Origin: Bacteroidota bacterium
Lineage (GTDB): Bacteria > Bacteroidota > Bacteroidia > CAIKAF01
DNA length: 64,000 nucleotides
Assembly: GCA_016866335.1 (NCBI GenBank)
Contig: VGMT01000003.1
Coordinates: 81,014-145,013 of the forward strand
Reading direction: 5' to 3'
Position 1 is the stretch's first letter. The number at the start of each line of letters is the position of its first letter. The notes beneath the pieces are model-generated. The model searched no databases. It was not told the origin of the DNA and saw nothing but the letters and a program-made list of their open reading frames with translations. Made by a program: the position numbers and the translations under genes. Below, piece after piece: positions 26,103-34,641 of this stretch.

Positions 26103-26621
26103 TTACAGGAAATCCTTAAACAATAAACTGGGTTGCACCCCTTTGTTGTTTTGATATTTTCCGCTGGAATAGGTTTGATATCTACCTTCAATGCTGTGGT
26201 AGAATATTTGGCAAATTTGCACACCCGCATAAATGCGAATGGGTTGAACACAAAACATTTCTAAGGTCCAAAAACCCTTGAATCCAACATCGCCAAAACC
26301 GGCAGTTATATGCACAAACAACCCCAAGCGGCCAATGCTGCTTCGGCCCTCAAGCATGGGAACCAGCCCCTGTGTCTCGGTGTACTCCATCGTTCTGCCC
26401 AAGTACAGTTTGCCGGTTTCCAATACCAATCCTTCTTCGGGTATCGACAGGGGACTCGCTGTATTTTCTTTCTTCATATCCAATACATGCTGGTCGTACA
26501 CCAGCAAATCTTTGTGCAAGGACAGGTTGTAAGAATTGGGATTTATACGTCCCGAGTCAAAGGGCTCAATGATAATATCTTTGCCCATTCGGGCCTCAAT
26601 TTCGTTGCCTGAGAGAATCAT
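26103..26621 (-). CDS. dcd: dCTP deaminase
   Basis: 172 residues, close to the family's 175-190. It converts dCTP to dUTP for thymidylate supply; the trimeric beta-barrel core is obvious in LEGRSSIGRLGLFVHITAGF and GDVGFKGFWTLEM, which carries the catalytic Glu and the Arg/Ser nucleotide ligands. The N terminus MILSGNEIEARM is the standard MILSDxxI start. A near-consensus box TACCTTCG (26638-26645, minus) lies 16 nt before the ATG. Divergent from the TonB receptor gene. Confidence 0.95.
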   Translation of the reverse strand: MILSGNEIEARMGKDIIIEPFDSGRINPNSYNLSLHKDLLVYDQHVLDMKKENTASPLSIPEEGLVLETGKLYLGRTMEYTETQGLVPMLEGRSSIGRLGLFVHITAGFGDVGFKGFWTLEMFCVQPIRIYAGVQICQIFYHSIEGRYQTYSSGKYQNNKGVQPSLLFKDFL

Positions 26622-26637
26622 GCATCCATTTTGGTTC

Positions 26638-26645
26638 GAAGGTAG
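26638..26645 (-). promoter_or_regulatory. -7 box for dcd
   Basis: Minus-strand TACCTTCG (7 of 8), 16 nt before the dcd ATG; part of a 47-bp divergent promoter with the TonB receptor gene. Confidence 0.45.
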
Positions 26646-26656
26646 GAATTCCCTGC

Positions 26657-26664
26657 TATATTTG
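26657..26664 (+). promoter_or_regulatory. -7 box of TonB receptor, start-proximal
   Basis: TATATTTG (perfect) ends 4 nt before the ATG at 26669; TTG at 26631-26633 is 23 nt upstream. This spacing predicts a leaderless mRNA. Confidence 0.65.
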
Positions 26665-26668
26665 CCGT

Positions 26669-29113
26669 ATGAAAGGCTTCCGTTTCCTTTTGTTTTTTGG
26701 GGTTGTGTTTTTTTGTGTGGCAGCCCAAGCCCAATTGCCTCACAACATTAAATTTATGCCCGAAGAATCGGCCCAAAACGGATTGCGGGTTCTTCAAGTG
26801 GACTCAATCAATCAACCTGAATTCAAGCTTGCTCCCAAATCCAATTTGGTCCCTGTTGCCCAGCTTACCCCTGAACGGACGCTCTTGGTGCGTGCAATGG
26901 GTTTTGAAGAACTTATAATCCCCTGGGTTCAACTGGAATTGGGCGACAGTGTTTTCTTTCTGCGTCCTCTGGGCGTTTATCTTACCGATTTTCCTGTTAT
27001 TGGCCTGCGTCTGCCCCAGTTTTCCAGCGGCCGAGAGGTACTAAGGGTAGAACGTCAAGCCATCGAAGAGGCCCAAGCACCCACCACGGCCGATTTATTG
27101 GAACGAAATGGGGTTTTTGTGCAACGCAGTCAGTTGGGGGGCGGAAGCCCCGTTCTGCGAGGCTTCGAAGCCAGCCGAATCCTGCTGGTGGTGGACGGCA
27201 TTCGCTTAAACCATGCCGCCTTTCGGTCGGGCCACCTTCAGCAGATTATTCGCAACGATGCTTTGGCCATGGAATCCATTGACTTGGTGTACGGAAGCGG
27301 TACGGTGGCTTTCGGTAGCGATGCCCTTGGTGGCCTGATTCAAATGAATACCCTTCCCTTGATTTTTAAAAGCGAAGGCGACATCAGCGGGCATGTTCAA
27401 GCCCGATTTAGCACGGCGACCCTAGAACGAACCCTGCACACCGATGTAGCGTATTCACGAAAAAAATGGGCAGGCTTAACTTCGTTTACCTTTAGCGATT
27501 TTAGTGATTTAAGGCAGGGGGCGCTCACCGACCCCCGCGACCCCGGTCGATGGGATGCCCGGTTTACCGTGCGTCGGGTGAACGGCAACGACACCATTTT
27601 TTCGCTCGCCAATCCCAATGTTCAAACCAACAGCAGATATGGGCAGCTAAACCTGATGCAAAAAGTGGGGCACCAAGGCAAAATCCTGCGCCATTACCTG
27701 AATGTTCAATATGCATCTACCCTGCTGGTTCCCCGCTACGATCGCTTGTCTGATACCACCTCTGCCGGATTGCCTCGGTTTGCCCGCTGGGATTATGGTC
27801 CCGAAGAACAATTCCTAGTGTCTTTGCATACCGAAAAGGTGAAACAGGGCCGGTTTCAATGGAGTTCAGCGGTTTCTTGGCAGCAGTTTCGCGAAAGCCG
27901 CATTGTTCGACGCTTTCAATCGCCTTGGCAACATACTCAAAACGAGTTGATTCAGGTTTGGGGCTACAGCTGGCAAGGAAGCTTGGCTCCTTCTGAATCC
28001 CAACTCCGCAGTAAGGGCAAAACAACCTCGACCGAGAACATTCAACCCTGGTTAAGGTTTGGTTTTGATGCCCAATTCAATCGGGTCGGCTCCTCTGCAC
28101 AGGCTTTTCATGTGGACGACTCAACCACTCAAAACGCCGAAACCCGTTATCCCGACGGAGGTTCCACTCAATTTCAGGCCGGATTTTGGTCTGAAGCCCA
28201 ACTTTTTTCTACCCGGCAATCATTGCTTCAGTTTGGAGCGCGCTTTCAGGTGAATACCCTGAATTCCCTGTTCAAGGATACCCTGTTTTTTTCCTTTCCT
28301 TTTTCTACAATTTCCTACCTGCTTCCTTCTGGGAATGGCAGCCTGACCTATACCTGGCAAGTTCGTGGCCACCGCATTCGCAGTTCCTTAAGCTCTGGAT
28401 TTCGTGCGCCCAACGTAGACGACATTGCCAAAGTGTTTGATTCTCAGCCTGGTTTGTTGGTGGTGCCCAACCCCAGCCTTGGCCCTGAATACCTGCTAAG
28501 TTACGAGGCCGAATACCGAATTAGTTCCAAGGGCCAACAGCTGATGCTCTTGGGCTATCTAAGCCACGCCCCAGGCTTGCTAAGCCTGCAACCCAGCACC
28601 TTTAACGGGGAAGACAGCTTGGTTTATCAAGGTCAGAACAGCGCTGTTGCTAGCCTGCAAAATGCAGCATCTGCTTGGATTTGCGGGGCTCAACTTCGGT
28701 ACAAAGGCAGCCTTAGTCCAAGGCTGCATGCCTCTGCTCAACTAACGTACACCTACGGTCGGCAATTTTTGGCTTCGGCTTGGCAGCCGGTTGACCACAT
28801 TCCGCCGTTTTACGGGCAGCTGGGTCTGGAATGGAGCCACAAGCGCATTGATTTGGGGCTTAGGGCCGATTTCAGCGATTGGAAACGATTGGAAGATTAC
28901 GGGTTGTTGGGTGAAGACAACCTGCGCTATGCAACTCCGAACGGCATGCCGGCATGGTGGACCTTAAACAGCCATTTAAACTGGAGGTTGCGCGAAGGAG
29001 TTGTACTTCGGCTTCAGCTTAACAACCTGCTGGACCTTCGATACCGCACATTTAGCAGTGGAATCAGCGCCCCTGGCCGAAACTTCATGGTGTCGCTCAA
29101 CGGCACCTTTTAA
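26669..29113 (+). CDS. TonB-dependent outer-membrane receptor
   Basis: 814 residues. Signal peptide (MKGFRFLLFFGVVFFCVAAQA), an N-terminal linker to about residue 105, then the plug domain (TTADLLERNGVFVQRSQLGG, SPVLRGFEASRILLVVDGIR, VYGSGTVAFGSDALGGLIQM) and a 22-strand barrel ending in aromatic GRNFMVSLNGTF. Plug and barrel resemble haem/vitamin B12-type receptors more than SusC (no carboxypeptidase-like N-terminal domain, no SusD partner). Substrate unknown. The promoter sits 4 nt before the ATG. A palindromic element follows the stop. Confidence 0.93.
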   Translation: MKGFRFLLFFGVVFFCVAAQAQLPHNIKFMPEESAQNGLRVLQVDSINQPEFKLAPKSNLVPVAQLTPERTLLVRAMGFEELIIPWVQLELGDSVFFLRPLGVYLTDFPVIGLRLPQFSSGREVLRVERQAIEEAQAPTTADLLERNGVFVQRSQLGGGSPVLRGFEASRILLVVDGIRLNHAAFRSGHLQQIIRNDALAMESIDLVYGSGTVAFGSDALGGLIQMNTLPLIFKSEGDISGHVQARFSTATLERTLHTDVAYSRKKWAGLTSFTFSDFSDLRQGALTDPRDPGRWDARFTVRRVNGNDTIFSLANPNVQTNSRYGQLNLMQKVGHQGKILRHYLNVQYASTLLVPRYDRLSDTTSAGLPRFARWDYGPEEQFLVSLHTEKVKQGRFQWSSAVSWQQFRESRIVRRFQSPWQHTQNELIQVWGYSWQGSLAPSESQLRSKGKTTSTENIQPWLRFGFDAQFNRVGSSAQAFHVDDSTTQNAETRYPDGGSTQFQAGFWSEAQLFSTRQSLLQFGARFQVNTLNSLFKDTLFFSFPFSTISYLLPSGNGSLTYTWQVRGHRIRSSLSSGFRAPNVDDIAKVFDSQPGLLVVPNPSLGPEYLLSYEAEYRISSKGQQLMLLGYLSHAPGLLSLQPSTFNGEDSLVYQGQNSAVASLQNAASAWICGAQLRYKGSLSPRLHASAQLTYTYGRQFLASAWQPVDHIPPFYGQLGLEWSHKRIDLGLRADFSDWKRLEDYGLLGEDNLRYATPNGMPAWWTLNSHLNWRLREGVVLRLQLNNLLDLRYRTFSSGISAPGRNFMVSLNGTF

Positions 29114-29160
29114 AGGTTTTGTATTTTCAGTTGAATTTAAAGGATTGGTTTTTATATTGG

Positions 29161-29239
29161 GGGGCGTGCCGGCCTGCTGCCGGCACCGGGCTTTCCGCTT
29201 CAATGCCCTGCGGGCATTTCCACTGCAATCCCTCGCCCA
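29161..29239 (-). repeat. palindromic intergenic element of a second type
   Basis: Lies 47 bp after the stop of the TonB receptor. Two near-perfect hairpins: GTGCCGGC-CTGCT-GCCGGCAC (29166-29186) and AATGCCC-TGC-GGGCATT (29202-29218), enclosed by GGGGCG/CGCCC ends. Read on the minus strand it shares the anchors AGGGATTG and GGAAAGCCCGG with the six-copy element but lacks its GACTTTAGGA hairpin. I recall similar elements in other Bacteroidota genomes, unverified. Confidence 0.55.
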
Positions 29240-29270
29240 ATCCTCGTGAATTAAATCGGGGGAATTTCGA

Positions 29271-29774
29271 TCAGCTTTTTTCGGCCCGAAGAATCTCTTT
29301 CTTAACCTTCACCCGAATGCGGTGGTTTATTGACTCAACCTCTATAAAAAAATAGTCTTGCCCCGCTTCAGCCAACCATTGCCCTCTCATTCCTTTTAAA
29401 GGCCCGCCCATAACTTCCACCATGGTTCCAGGGCTAAATTCGCCCTGAACCACCTCAACCGTTAAGCCGGTTTCCAAAAACCGTTCAATAGCCTCAATGT
29501 CGCGATCGCTAATACTGGCGAATTCTCCCGCCAATTTCACCGGAGCAACCACGCCCGGATATCCAGCCACCGTAAACAGTTGGTGCGGCTGGCAATACAC
29601 AAAAAGGTATCCATTGAACAGCGGAAATTCAACCCATTTTTTGCGGTCACTCCATTGCCTCAGTTCTTTGGCAATAGGCAAAAACACCTTATATCCATCT
29701 AATTCAAGCCGAAGTTTGGCTTTTTTTTCTGCCCTTGATCGGCAATAAAAAACAAAACACAGATCCGCACTCAT
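29271..29774 (-). CDS. UpxY-type NusG-like transcription antiterminator
   Basis: 167 residues: a NusG N-terminal (NGN) domain (about 1-105; CFVFYCRSRAEKKAKLRLEL, FPLFNGYLFVYC) and a KOW domain (about 112-160; FSPGTMVEVMGGPLKGMRGQ). In Bacteroidota these RfaH/UpxY paralogues lead polysaccharide operons and let polymerase read through long clusters. Here it is the last gene of a Skp / outer-membrane barrel / UpxY operon and no polysaccharide operon follows, so its target is elsewhere or different. 23 bp separate it from the barrel gene. Confidence 0.88.
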   Translation of the reverse strand: MSADLCFVFYCRSRAEKKAKLRLELDGYKVFLPIAKELRQWSDRKKWVEFPLFNGYLFVYCQPHQLFTVAGYPGVVAPVKLAGEFASISDRDIEAIERFLETGLTVEVVQGEFSPGTMVEVMGGPLKGMRGQWLAEAGQDYFFIEVESINHRIRVKVKKEILRAEKS

Positions 29775-29797
29775 ATGCCACCCACCCTAAGAGCAGT

Positions 29798-30550
29798 TTA
29801 GAAAGGCATAAAACTGAACCCGGCTTGTATGGGAATTACGTTGTCTGCATCTCTGCCCGATTCAAAGAAGGGCTGCAAACCATACTGAAAATTCAAGGCA
29901 AAACGGCCATAGCCAATGCGCCCATACACCGAGTACCTAAGTCTGTTTATTCCAAATAAATCTTCCGTTTTCATCGATAAGGTCTGGTCTAAATTGGATT
30001 GCAGACCATCTTTATCGTACAAGTAATTCGGCCCCACATATTTTTCTTTTGAATGCACCACATATCCCAACTTAAACCCTGCTGTAACTTTGAATGTATT
30101 TCTTTTTTTAGGATTCAATCTAAAGCGTACTTCCAAAGGCAATTCCAATAGGGTGGTACCCAATTTATACCTATCCCATTCTCGGTTTGTGTTGTCTGGG
30201 TTAATCGTTTTGTCAATCGACACCCAATCTACAGAATCATTCCTCGATCTCAAAAGGGCATTTGTAAAAATGTTTTCTGTGCTTAAGCCTAATCCAAAAC
30301 CTAGGGCAAAAGGACTTTTTCCCAAGGGTTGATCGTACATTAAAGCCACCTCAAAACCACGCGAAAAGGGACTTACATCAACCTTGTCGCCTCCATTCAA
30401 CCAGCCATTCCAGTTGAAATTGAGAATAATGTAGTCCTGCTTGGCGATTTTATCTTTGGTTTTGGAACTGTCCTTGGGCAGGTCAATTATTTGTGCGGCA
30501 AGGCTTGTTGACAAAAACAAGAATGAAAGTAAAAAAGCGGTATTTCTCAT
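29798..30550 (-). CDS. outer-membrane beta-barrel protein (PorT-like)
   Basis: About 250 residues. Signal peptide MRNTAFLLSFLFLSTSLAAQ, then alternating hydrophobic strands (YIILNFNWNGWLNG, FALGFGLGLSTENIFTNALL, TTLLELPLEVRFRLNPKKRN, RYSVYGRIGYGRFALNFQYG) ending in Phe, as outer-membrane barrels do. The layout matches the outer-membrane beta-barrel (porin/PorT-like) family of Bacteroidota. The frame extends to 30610, but that would overlap the Skp gene; the ATG at 30550 starts 25 bp after its stop. Function unknown. Confidence 0.82.
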   Translation of the reverse strand: MRNTAFLLSFLFLSTSLAAQIIDLPKDSSKTKDKIAKQDYIILNFNWNGWLNGGDKVDVSPFSRGFEVALMYDQPLGKSPFALGFGLGLSTENIFTNALLRSRNDSVDWVSIDKTINPDNTNREWDRYKLGTTLLELPLEVRFRLNPKKRNTFKVTAGFKLGYVVHSKEKYVGPNYLYDKDGLQSNLDQTLSMKTEDLFGINRLRYSVYGRIGYGRFALNFQYGLQPFFESGRDADNVIPIQAGFSFMPF

Positions 30551-30575
30551 ATGGATAAAGATGGTATTCCTGGAA

Positions 30576-31103
30576 TTATTCCATGCCCTGAGGTTTGGCA
30601 TTGGGGTCAATGCCCAACTTCATTTTCACAAATTTGCTGATGTCTCCACCCTCCTCGGCAAAAAGCAGTGCATTTTTTGACGTGTCGAAAACATACTGCA
30701 GGTTTTTTTCTTTTGCTACCAGTTTAATAACACTGTCGGCTTTCATCAAAAGGGGTTCAAGCAACAGCTGCTGTTTTTCTGATAAATCCTGCTGAAAGGC
30801 TTCTTGAGAACGTTGTATTTTTTGTTGCTCTTGCAGCAGTTCGTCTTCTTTCAATTGCCGAATGGTTTCAGACCACTTTGCAGCATTGGCTTTGTAGTCG
30901 GCCTCTAGCTTACGATAGCCCTCTGTCATTTTTTTAAATTCTTCGTCTAACTCAGCCGAATAATCGGTTAATTTCTTTTGAACGTCCTTCATTTCAGGCA
31001 TCACGTAGATGATTTCCATGGAGTTCAAATAACCCAAGTTATTTTGGGCATGCAGTGCAACAGGGCCAATCAGGCAGGTCATTAAAGCAAGGTGAAAACG
31101 CAT
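30576..31103 (-). CDS. skp: OmpH/Skp family periplasmic chaperone
   Basis: 175 residues with signal peptide (MRFHLALMTCLIGPVALHAQ), a small beta body (LGYLNSMEIIYVMPEM) and a long alternating-charge helical arm (about 45-125) typical of the jellyfish-like Skp trimer. It holds unfolded outer-membrane proteins. First gene of an operon with an outer-membrane barrel, a plausible client, and a NusG-like factor. A perfect promoter box lies 38 nt upstream. Confidence 0.9.
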   Translation of the reverse strand: MRFHLALMTCLIGPVALHAQNNLGYLNSMEIIYVMPEMKDVQKKLTDYSAELDEEFKKMTEGYRKLEADYKANAAKWSETIRQLKEDELLQEQQKIQRSQEAFQQDLSEKQQLLLEPLLMKADSVIKLVAKEKNLQYVFDTSKNALLFAEEGGDISKFVKMKLGIDPNAKPQGME

Positions 31104-31141
31104 AGTTATTCGAGTTTCAAGTCGTAATACAATAATAGGGC

Positions 31142-31149
31142 CAAAGGTA
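31142..31149 (-). promoter_or_regulatory. -7 box for the skp operon
   Basis: Minus-strand TACCTTTG, perfect, with a leader of about 33 nt to the ATG at 31103. Confidence 0.6.
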
Positions 31150-31155
31150 CACTTT

Positions 31156-31851
31156 TTATTGGGCCTGTGTAAAGATATTCCAGGTTGGCGATGCTGGGTA
31201 AGGGGCTTTAATGAGCAATGTGGTTTTTGCGACGGGATGGATTAGTTCAAGGCTAAACGCATGCAAACCAATGCTTTTGTCTTTTAAACCACGCCGGGCT
31301 CCATATTTCACATCCCCAACAATAGGGCAACCGATGGCCGATAATTGCGCCCGAATTTGATGATGCCGCCCTGTTTTTAATTCAACCTCAACCAAAGACA
31401 AGGTTCGCCCCCTTTCCAAAACTCGGCACCTTAATTCTGCTTTCTGCCCCTCCGCACTTTCTTTGGTTTGAACCTTGCTAACATTGGTTTTTCCATTTCG
31501 AACCAACCAATGAACCAGGTGTTCTTCATCCGCCTGGGGCCCGCCCTCAACCACAGCATGGTAAATTTTTTTTGGTTCCCTATTTTTAAACTGTTCATTT
31601 AAGCGAACCAAGGCTTTTGATGTTCTAGCCATGATTACCACCCCGCTAACCGGCCGGTCTATCCTGTGGCAAATTCCCAAAAAAACGGCCCCGGGTTTAT
31701 TGTATTTTTCAGCCAAATAGACCTTGCCCCAGGTTTCCAGCGAAAATAACTCTTCTCCATCGGGTTGAACCAACACCCCCGCCGGCTTATTTATGGCCAG
31801 CAAATGGTTGTCTTCAAACAAGACTTGCAAATCAATACTGCTCTTTGTCAT
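31156..31851 (-). CDS. RluA family pseudouridine synthase
   Basis: 231 residues. The catalytic aspartate is D65 in [10 protein letters not shown], the invariant HRLD-type motif, with the upstream [13 protein letters not shown] strand and late [11 protein letters not shown] motif. It isomerises specific uridines in rRNA or tRNA. No S4 domain is present, so it fits the short RluA/RluC-like subgroup common in Bacteroidota. Its start overlaps the panB end by 20 bp. Confidence 0.92.
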   Translation of the reverse strand: MTKSSIDLQVLFEDNHLLAINKPAGVLVQPDGEELFSLETWGKVYLAEKYNKPGAVFLGICHRIDRPVSGVVIMARTSKALVRLNEQFKNREPKKIYHAVVEGGPQADEEHLVHWLVRNGKTNVSKVQTKESAEGQKAELRCRVLERGRTLSLVEVELKTGRHHQIRAQLSAIGCPIVGDVKYGARRGLKDKSIGLHAFSLELIHPVAKTTLLIKAPYPASPTWNIFTQAQ

Positions 31852-32647
31852 TCGGAAAGGAGCGAGCCTTTACATCCGCAATATATTTGCCGGTAGCCTG
31901 GACAATTTCTTCGGCCAAATTTTGATATCTGCGCAAAAACCTAGGACTAAATTCTTCGGTTAATCCCAACATGTCATGTGTTACTAAAACCTGACCGTCA
32001 ACGCCCCCCCCTGCCCCAATGCCAATAACAGGGATTTTGAGCGTTTTAGCGGTTTTACCAGCCAAATGTGCGGGCACCTTTTCTAAGACTAGGGCAAAGC
32101 AGCCAAGCTGCTCCAACAATACGGCATCTTCAATCAGTTTCTGAGCTTCGGCCTGCTCCTTTGCCCTCACGCTGTACGTGCCAAATTTGTAAATGGACTG
32201 GGGGGTTAAGCCCAAATGCCCCATCACAGGAATTCCAGCTGCCAAAATGCGCGAAATGGATTCTGCCACCTCACTTCCGCCTTCCATTTTTACGGCATGC
32301 GCACCTGTTTCTTTCATTATTCGAATGGCGGAACGTAAGGCTTCCGATGAGTTTGCTTGATACGATCCAAAGGGTAAATCAACCACCACCAGGGCACGTG
32401 TAGCTCCTCGAACCACCGATGCCGCATGGTAAATCATTTGGTCCAGTGTAATTGGCAAGGTTGTTTCGTGTCCTGCCATAACGTTTGAGGCTGAGTCTCC
32501 AACCAACATCACATCAATGCCTGCACGGTCTAACAATTTAGCCATGGTGAAATCATAGGCCGTTAACATGCTGATAGGCTGCCCCTCATTCTTCCATTGT
32601 TGTAGGGTATGAGTGGTGATGCGTTTTATAGAACTATGCACTGACAT
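31832..32647 (-). CDS. panB: 3-methyl-2-oxobutanoate hydroxymethyltransferase
   Basis: 271 residues, ketopantoate hydroxymethyltransferase of pantothenate/CoA synthesis (5,10-methylene-THF dependent). Visible are [39 protein letters not shown], the metal/substrate KMEGG and the [20 protein letters not shown] end (the usual Cys before DGQ is Val). Leads a two-gene unit with the RluA gene. Its -7 box lies 4 nt before the ATG, predicting a leaderless message. Confidence 0.95.
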   Translation of the reverse strand: MSVHSSIKRITTHTLQQWKNEGQPISMLTAYDFTMAKLLDRAGIDVMLVGDSASNVMAGHETTLPITLDQMIYHAASVVRGATRALVVVDLPFGSYQANSSEALRSAIRIMKETGAHAVKMEGGSEVAESISRILAAGIPVMGHLGLTPQSIYKFGTYSVRAKEQAEAQKLIEDAVLLEQLGCFALVLEKVPAHLAGKTAKTLKIPVIGIGAGGGVDGQVLVTHDMLGLTEEFSPRFLRRYQNLAEEIVQATGKYIADVKARSFPNDKEQY

Positions 32648-32651
32648 AGGG

Positions 32652-32659
32652 CAAAGGTA
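32652..32659 (-). promoter_or_regulatory. -7 box of panB, start-proximal
   Basis: Minus-strand TACCTTTG, then CCCT, then the ATG at 32647. A TTG about 17 nt further upstream fits a -33 element. Confidence 0.7.
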
Positions 32660-33266
32660 GAGGAAAATTGCGGGAGCAAAAATCGGGATGTGTTTTGGTC
32701 CCTTGGCATTATTCTAGGGTAGGGTTCTTGAGGAGTTTTTGGAAGAGAAATTCAAGTAAAAAAACAGCCCGGTTTGGGTCAACAAGGATAGTGCCAAAAC
32801 CTGACCAAATTTGGCAGGCTGGACTCCCTTGGGCAAGTCCATTTTTTTCTCCGACTTTGGATGCTATTTTAAAATTCAGTTTCCGTTTCTTCTTCACCAT
32901 TCCACCTCACTGAACTTCTTCAATAACCTCCTACCTGTTGGGGTGACCTGCCGCTCCACCCCGTCTCATACCCGGTATTCCCGCCTCCCGATTTTAACAC
33001 AGCGAACTGTACTTCAATCTGAAAGCACCTCTGAGACCCCCATTGTGATAAAAAAACGTCTTTCAACGTCTTTTCACCACACAAACTTCACGCTTAAAAA
33101 ACCCGAAGTGTCCTTCGCCACCCCTTTAAGTGACGAAGCAAAATACATTTGTTTCACCAGTGAAATTCAAAAATACGAATCCCGATTTGAACTGTCAAGT
33201 CGAAAGTGCCATTTTCAGCAAATCGGTTTACTTTTTTTGCTTACCTTCCTTGCTAAATTGCTACCC
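32660..33266. other. about 600-bp intergenic region, no supported gene
   Basis: An open frame runs through it into the esterase gene, but its translation has no domain and would place 152 residues ahead of a clear lipoprotein signal peptide. GC-poor overall with a C-rich patch (32930-32995) holding GGGGTG...CACCCC (6-bp stem). I see no tRNA, repeat or clear promoter. Confidence 0.45.
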
Positions 33267-34142
33267 ATGAACGTGTTCTTTCGAAATTGCCTGGCAGGTT
33301 TAAGCATTTTATTTGCTGTCTTTTTTGGTTCTTCTTGTCAGCCCGATGCTTCAAATGGGCAGCCGTTGGCCGATACCACCATGTTGAATGTTTCCTACGG
33401 AAACCATCCGCGCCAAGTGTACGATTTGTACCTGCCAGCCGCCCGTTCATCTTCAACCCCAACGGTGGTTTTAATTCACGGCGGAGCCTGGCAGGCCGGA
33501 CAAAAAGAGGAAATGAACAACTGGGTGGGGCTGATTAAGAATCAATGGCCTCAAGCGGCTATTTTAAATGTAAACTACCGATTAGCGAACGCGCAAAAGG
33601 GAATTCACCACGCTGAAATTACAAACGACATTTCGCAAGCCTTAAGTCAGTACCATGTTCGGCGGAATGAGTATAGGGTGTCAGGAAAAGTGGGTTTAAT
33701 GGGAGCAAGCGCCGGAGGACATTTGGCCATGCTTCAGGCCTACACCCAAAATCAGCAAGGTCAAATTCAATGCGTTTCAAATTTGTTTGGCCCAAGTATC
33801 TTGAACGATTGGTCTTGGTACAACAGCAACAATCCTTGGTTGGGTGGGTATGTAGGTGATGTTATTGCATTGTATGCTGGGGCCACCTGGGACACAACCT
33901 TGTATAAATCCATTAGCCCCTATTCCCGGGTTGCTGTAGGTTCGGTTCCAACCATCCTTTTTCATGGCAGTTTAGATCCAATTGTCCCTTTGTATCAATC
34001 CCAATGGATGCATGGTCGATTAAATCAAATGGGCATACCTACAGCCTTTCATGAATATCCTGCTTTTCACAGTTTTGACGCCAATCAATCGGCCGATGTC
34101 TGCCAAAAAACGGTGGCTTTTTTCAAGGCCCATTTTAACTAA
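33267..34142 (+). CDS. lipoprotein alpha/beta hydrolase (esterase-like)
   Basis: 291 residues from the ATG at 33267, where a lipoprotein signal begins (LSILFAVFFGSSC, lipobox Cys). The fold of the HSL/BD-FAE-type esterases is clear: oxyanion motif VLIHGGAWQAGQ, nucleophile elbow GASAGGH, acid in HGSLDPIVP and the histidine in AFHSFD. It probably hydrolyses an ester on the outer face of a membrane. The longer frame from 32811 is rejected. Followed closely by the cytosine deaminase and acs genes on the same strand. Confidence 0.88.
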   Translation: MNVFFRNCLAGLSILFAVFFGSSCQPDASNGQPLADTTMLNVSYGNHPRQVYDLYLPAARSSSTPTVVLIHGGAWQAGQKEEMNNWVGLIKNQWPQAAILNVNYRLANAQKGIHHAEITNDISQALSQYHVRRNEYRVSGKVGLMGASAGGHLAMLQAYTQNQQGQIQCVSNLFGPSILNDWSWYNSNNPWLGGYVGDVIALYAGATWDTTLYKSISPYSRVAVGSVPTILFHGSLDPIVPLYQSQWMHGRLNQMGIPTAFHEYPAFHSFDANQSADVCQKTVAFFKAHFN

Positions 34143-34160
34143 AGCGTTCCGCTTTGGTTG

Positions 34161-34631
34161 ATGGATGAGAATCCTGAATCCAAATTTTTACTTTTGAGCA
34201 TGGATGAATTTATGAGAATGGCCATTGAGCAGGCCCAAAAAGGCGCTTCGGAAGGTGGAATCCCGATTGGGTCGGTCTTGGTTCGAGACGGAATATGTTT
34301 GGGCAAGGGGCACAACAAAAGGGTTCAAGAGAACAATCCTATTCTTCACGGAGAAATGGATTGCTTGAACCAAGTAGGACGGTTGGGTTCCTATAAAAAT
34401 ACAACCATTTATTCTACCCTAATGCCTTGCTACATGTGTGCAGGAACCATTGTGCAATTTAAAATTCCGAAGGTTATTGTCGGCGAGTCAAGGACCTTTT
34501 CGGGTGCCAAAGCTTTTATGGAAGAGCATGGTGTTGAGGTTGTTGATTTAGACCTACCTGAATGCGTGGATATGATGAGCCGGTTTATTGAAGAAAATCC
34601 CGATTTGTGGAACGAAGACATTGGCGATTAA
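34161..34631 (+). CDS. yeast-type cytosine/nucleoside deaminase
   Basis: About 156 residues of the CMP/dCMP deaminase fold. Zinc ligands are H in LHGEMDCL (with the catalytic Glu) and two Cys in LMPCYMCAG. The rest tracks yeast cytosine deaminase Fcy1 closely: EGGIPIGSVLV, GHNKRVQENN, IPKVIVGESRTFSG and the C-terminal FIEENPDLWNEDIGD. So cytosine-to-uracil deamination is a better guess than tRNA adenosine deamination. The ATG at 34200 is a possible alternative start. 18 bp after the esterase, 10 bp before acs. Confidence 0.85.
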   Translation: MDENPESKFLLLSMDEFMRMAIEQAQKGASEGGIPIGSVLVRDGICLGKGHNKRVQENNPILHGEMDCLNQVGRLGSYKNTTIYSTLMPCYMCAGTIVQFKIPKVIVGESRTFSGAKAFMEEHGVEVVDLDLPECVDMMSRFIEENPDLWNEDIGD

Positions 34632-34641
34632 TTTAGGGAAG

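Noticed and set aside
29161..29239. Seventh copy of the six-copy element
   Set aside because: It lacks the GGAGGCGACTTTAGGAG core and the P4 helix; only the outer anchors match.
32811..33266. Long N-terminal extension of the esterase gene
   Set aside because: The extension has no domain and precedes a clean lipoprotein signal peptide beginning at 33267.
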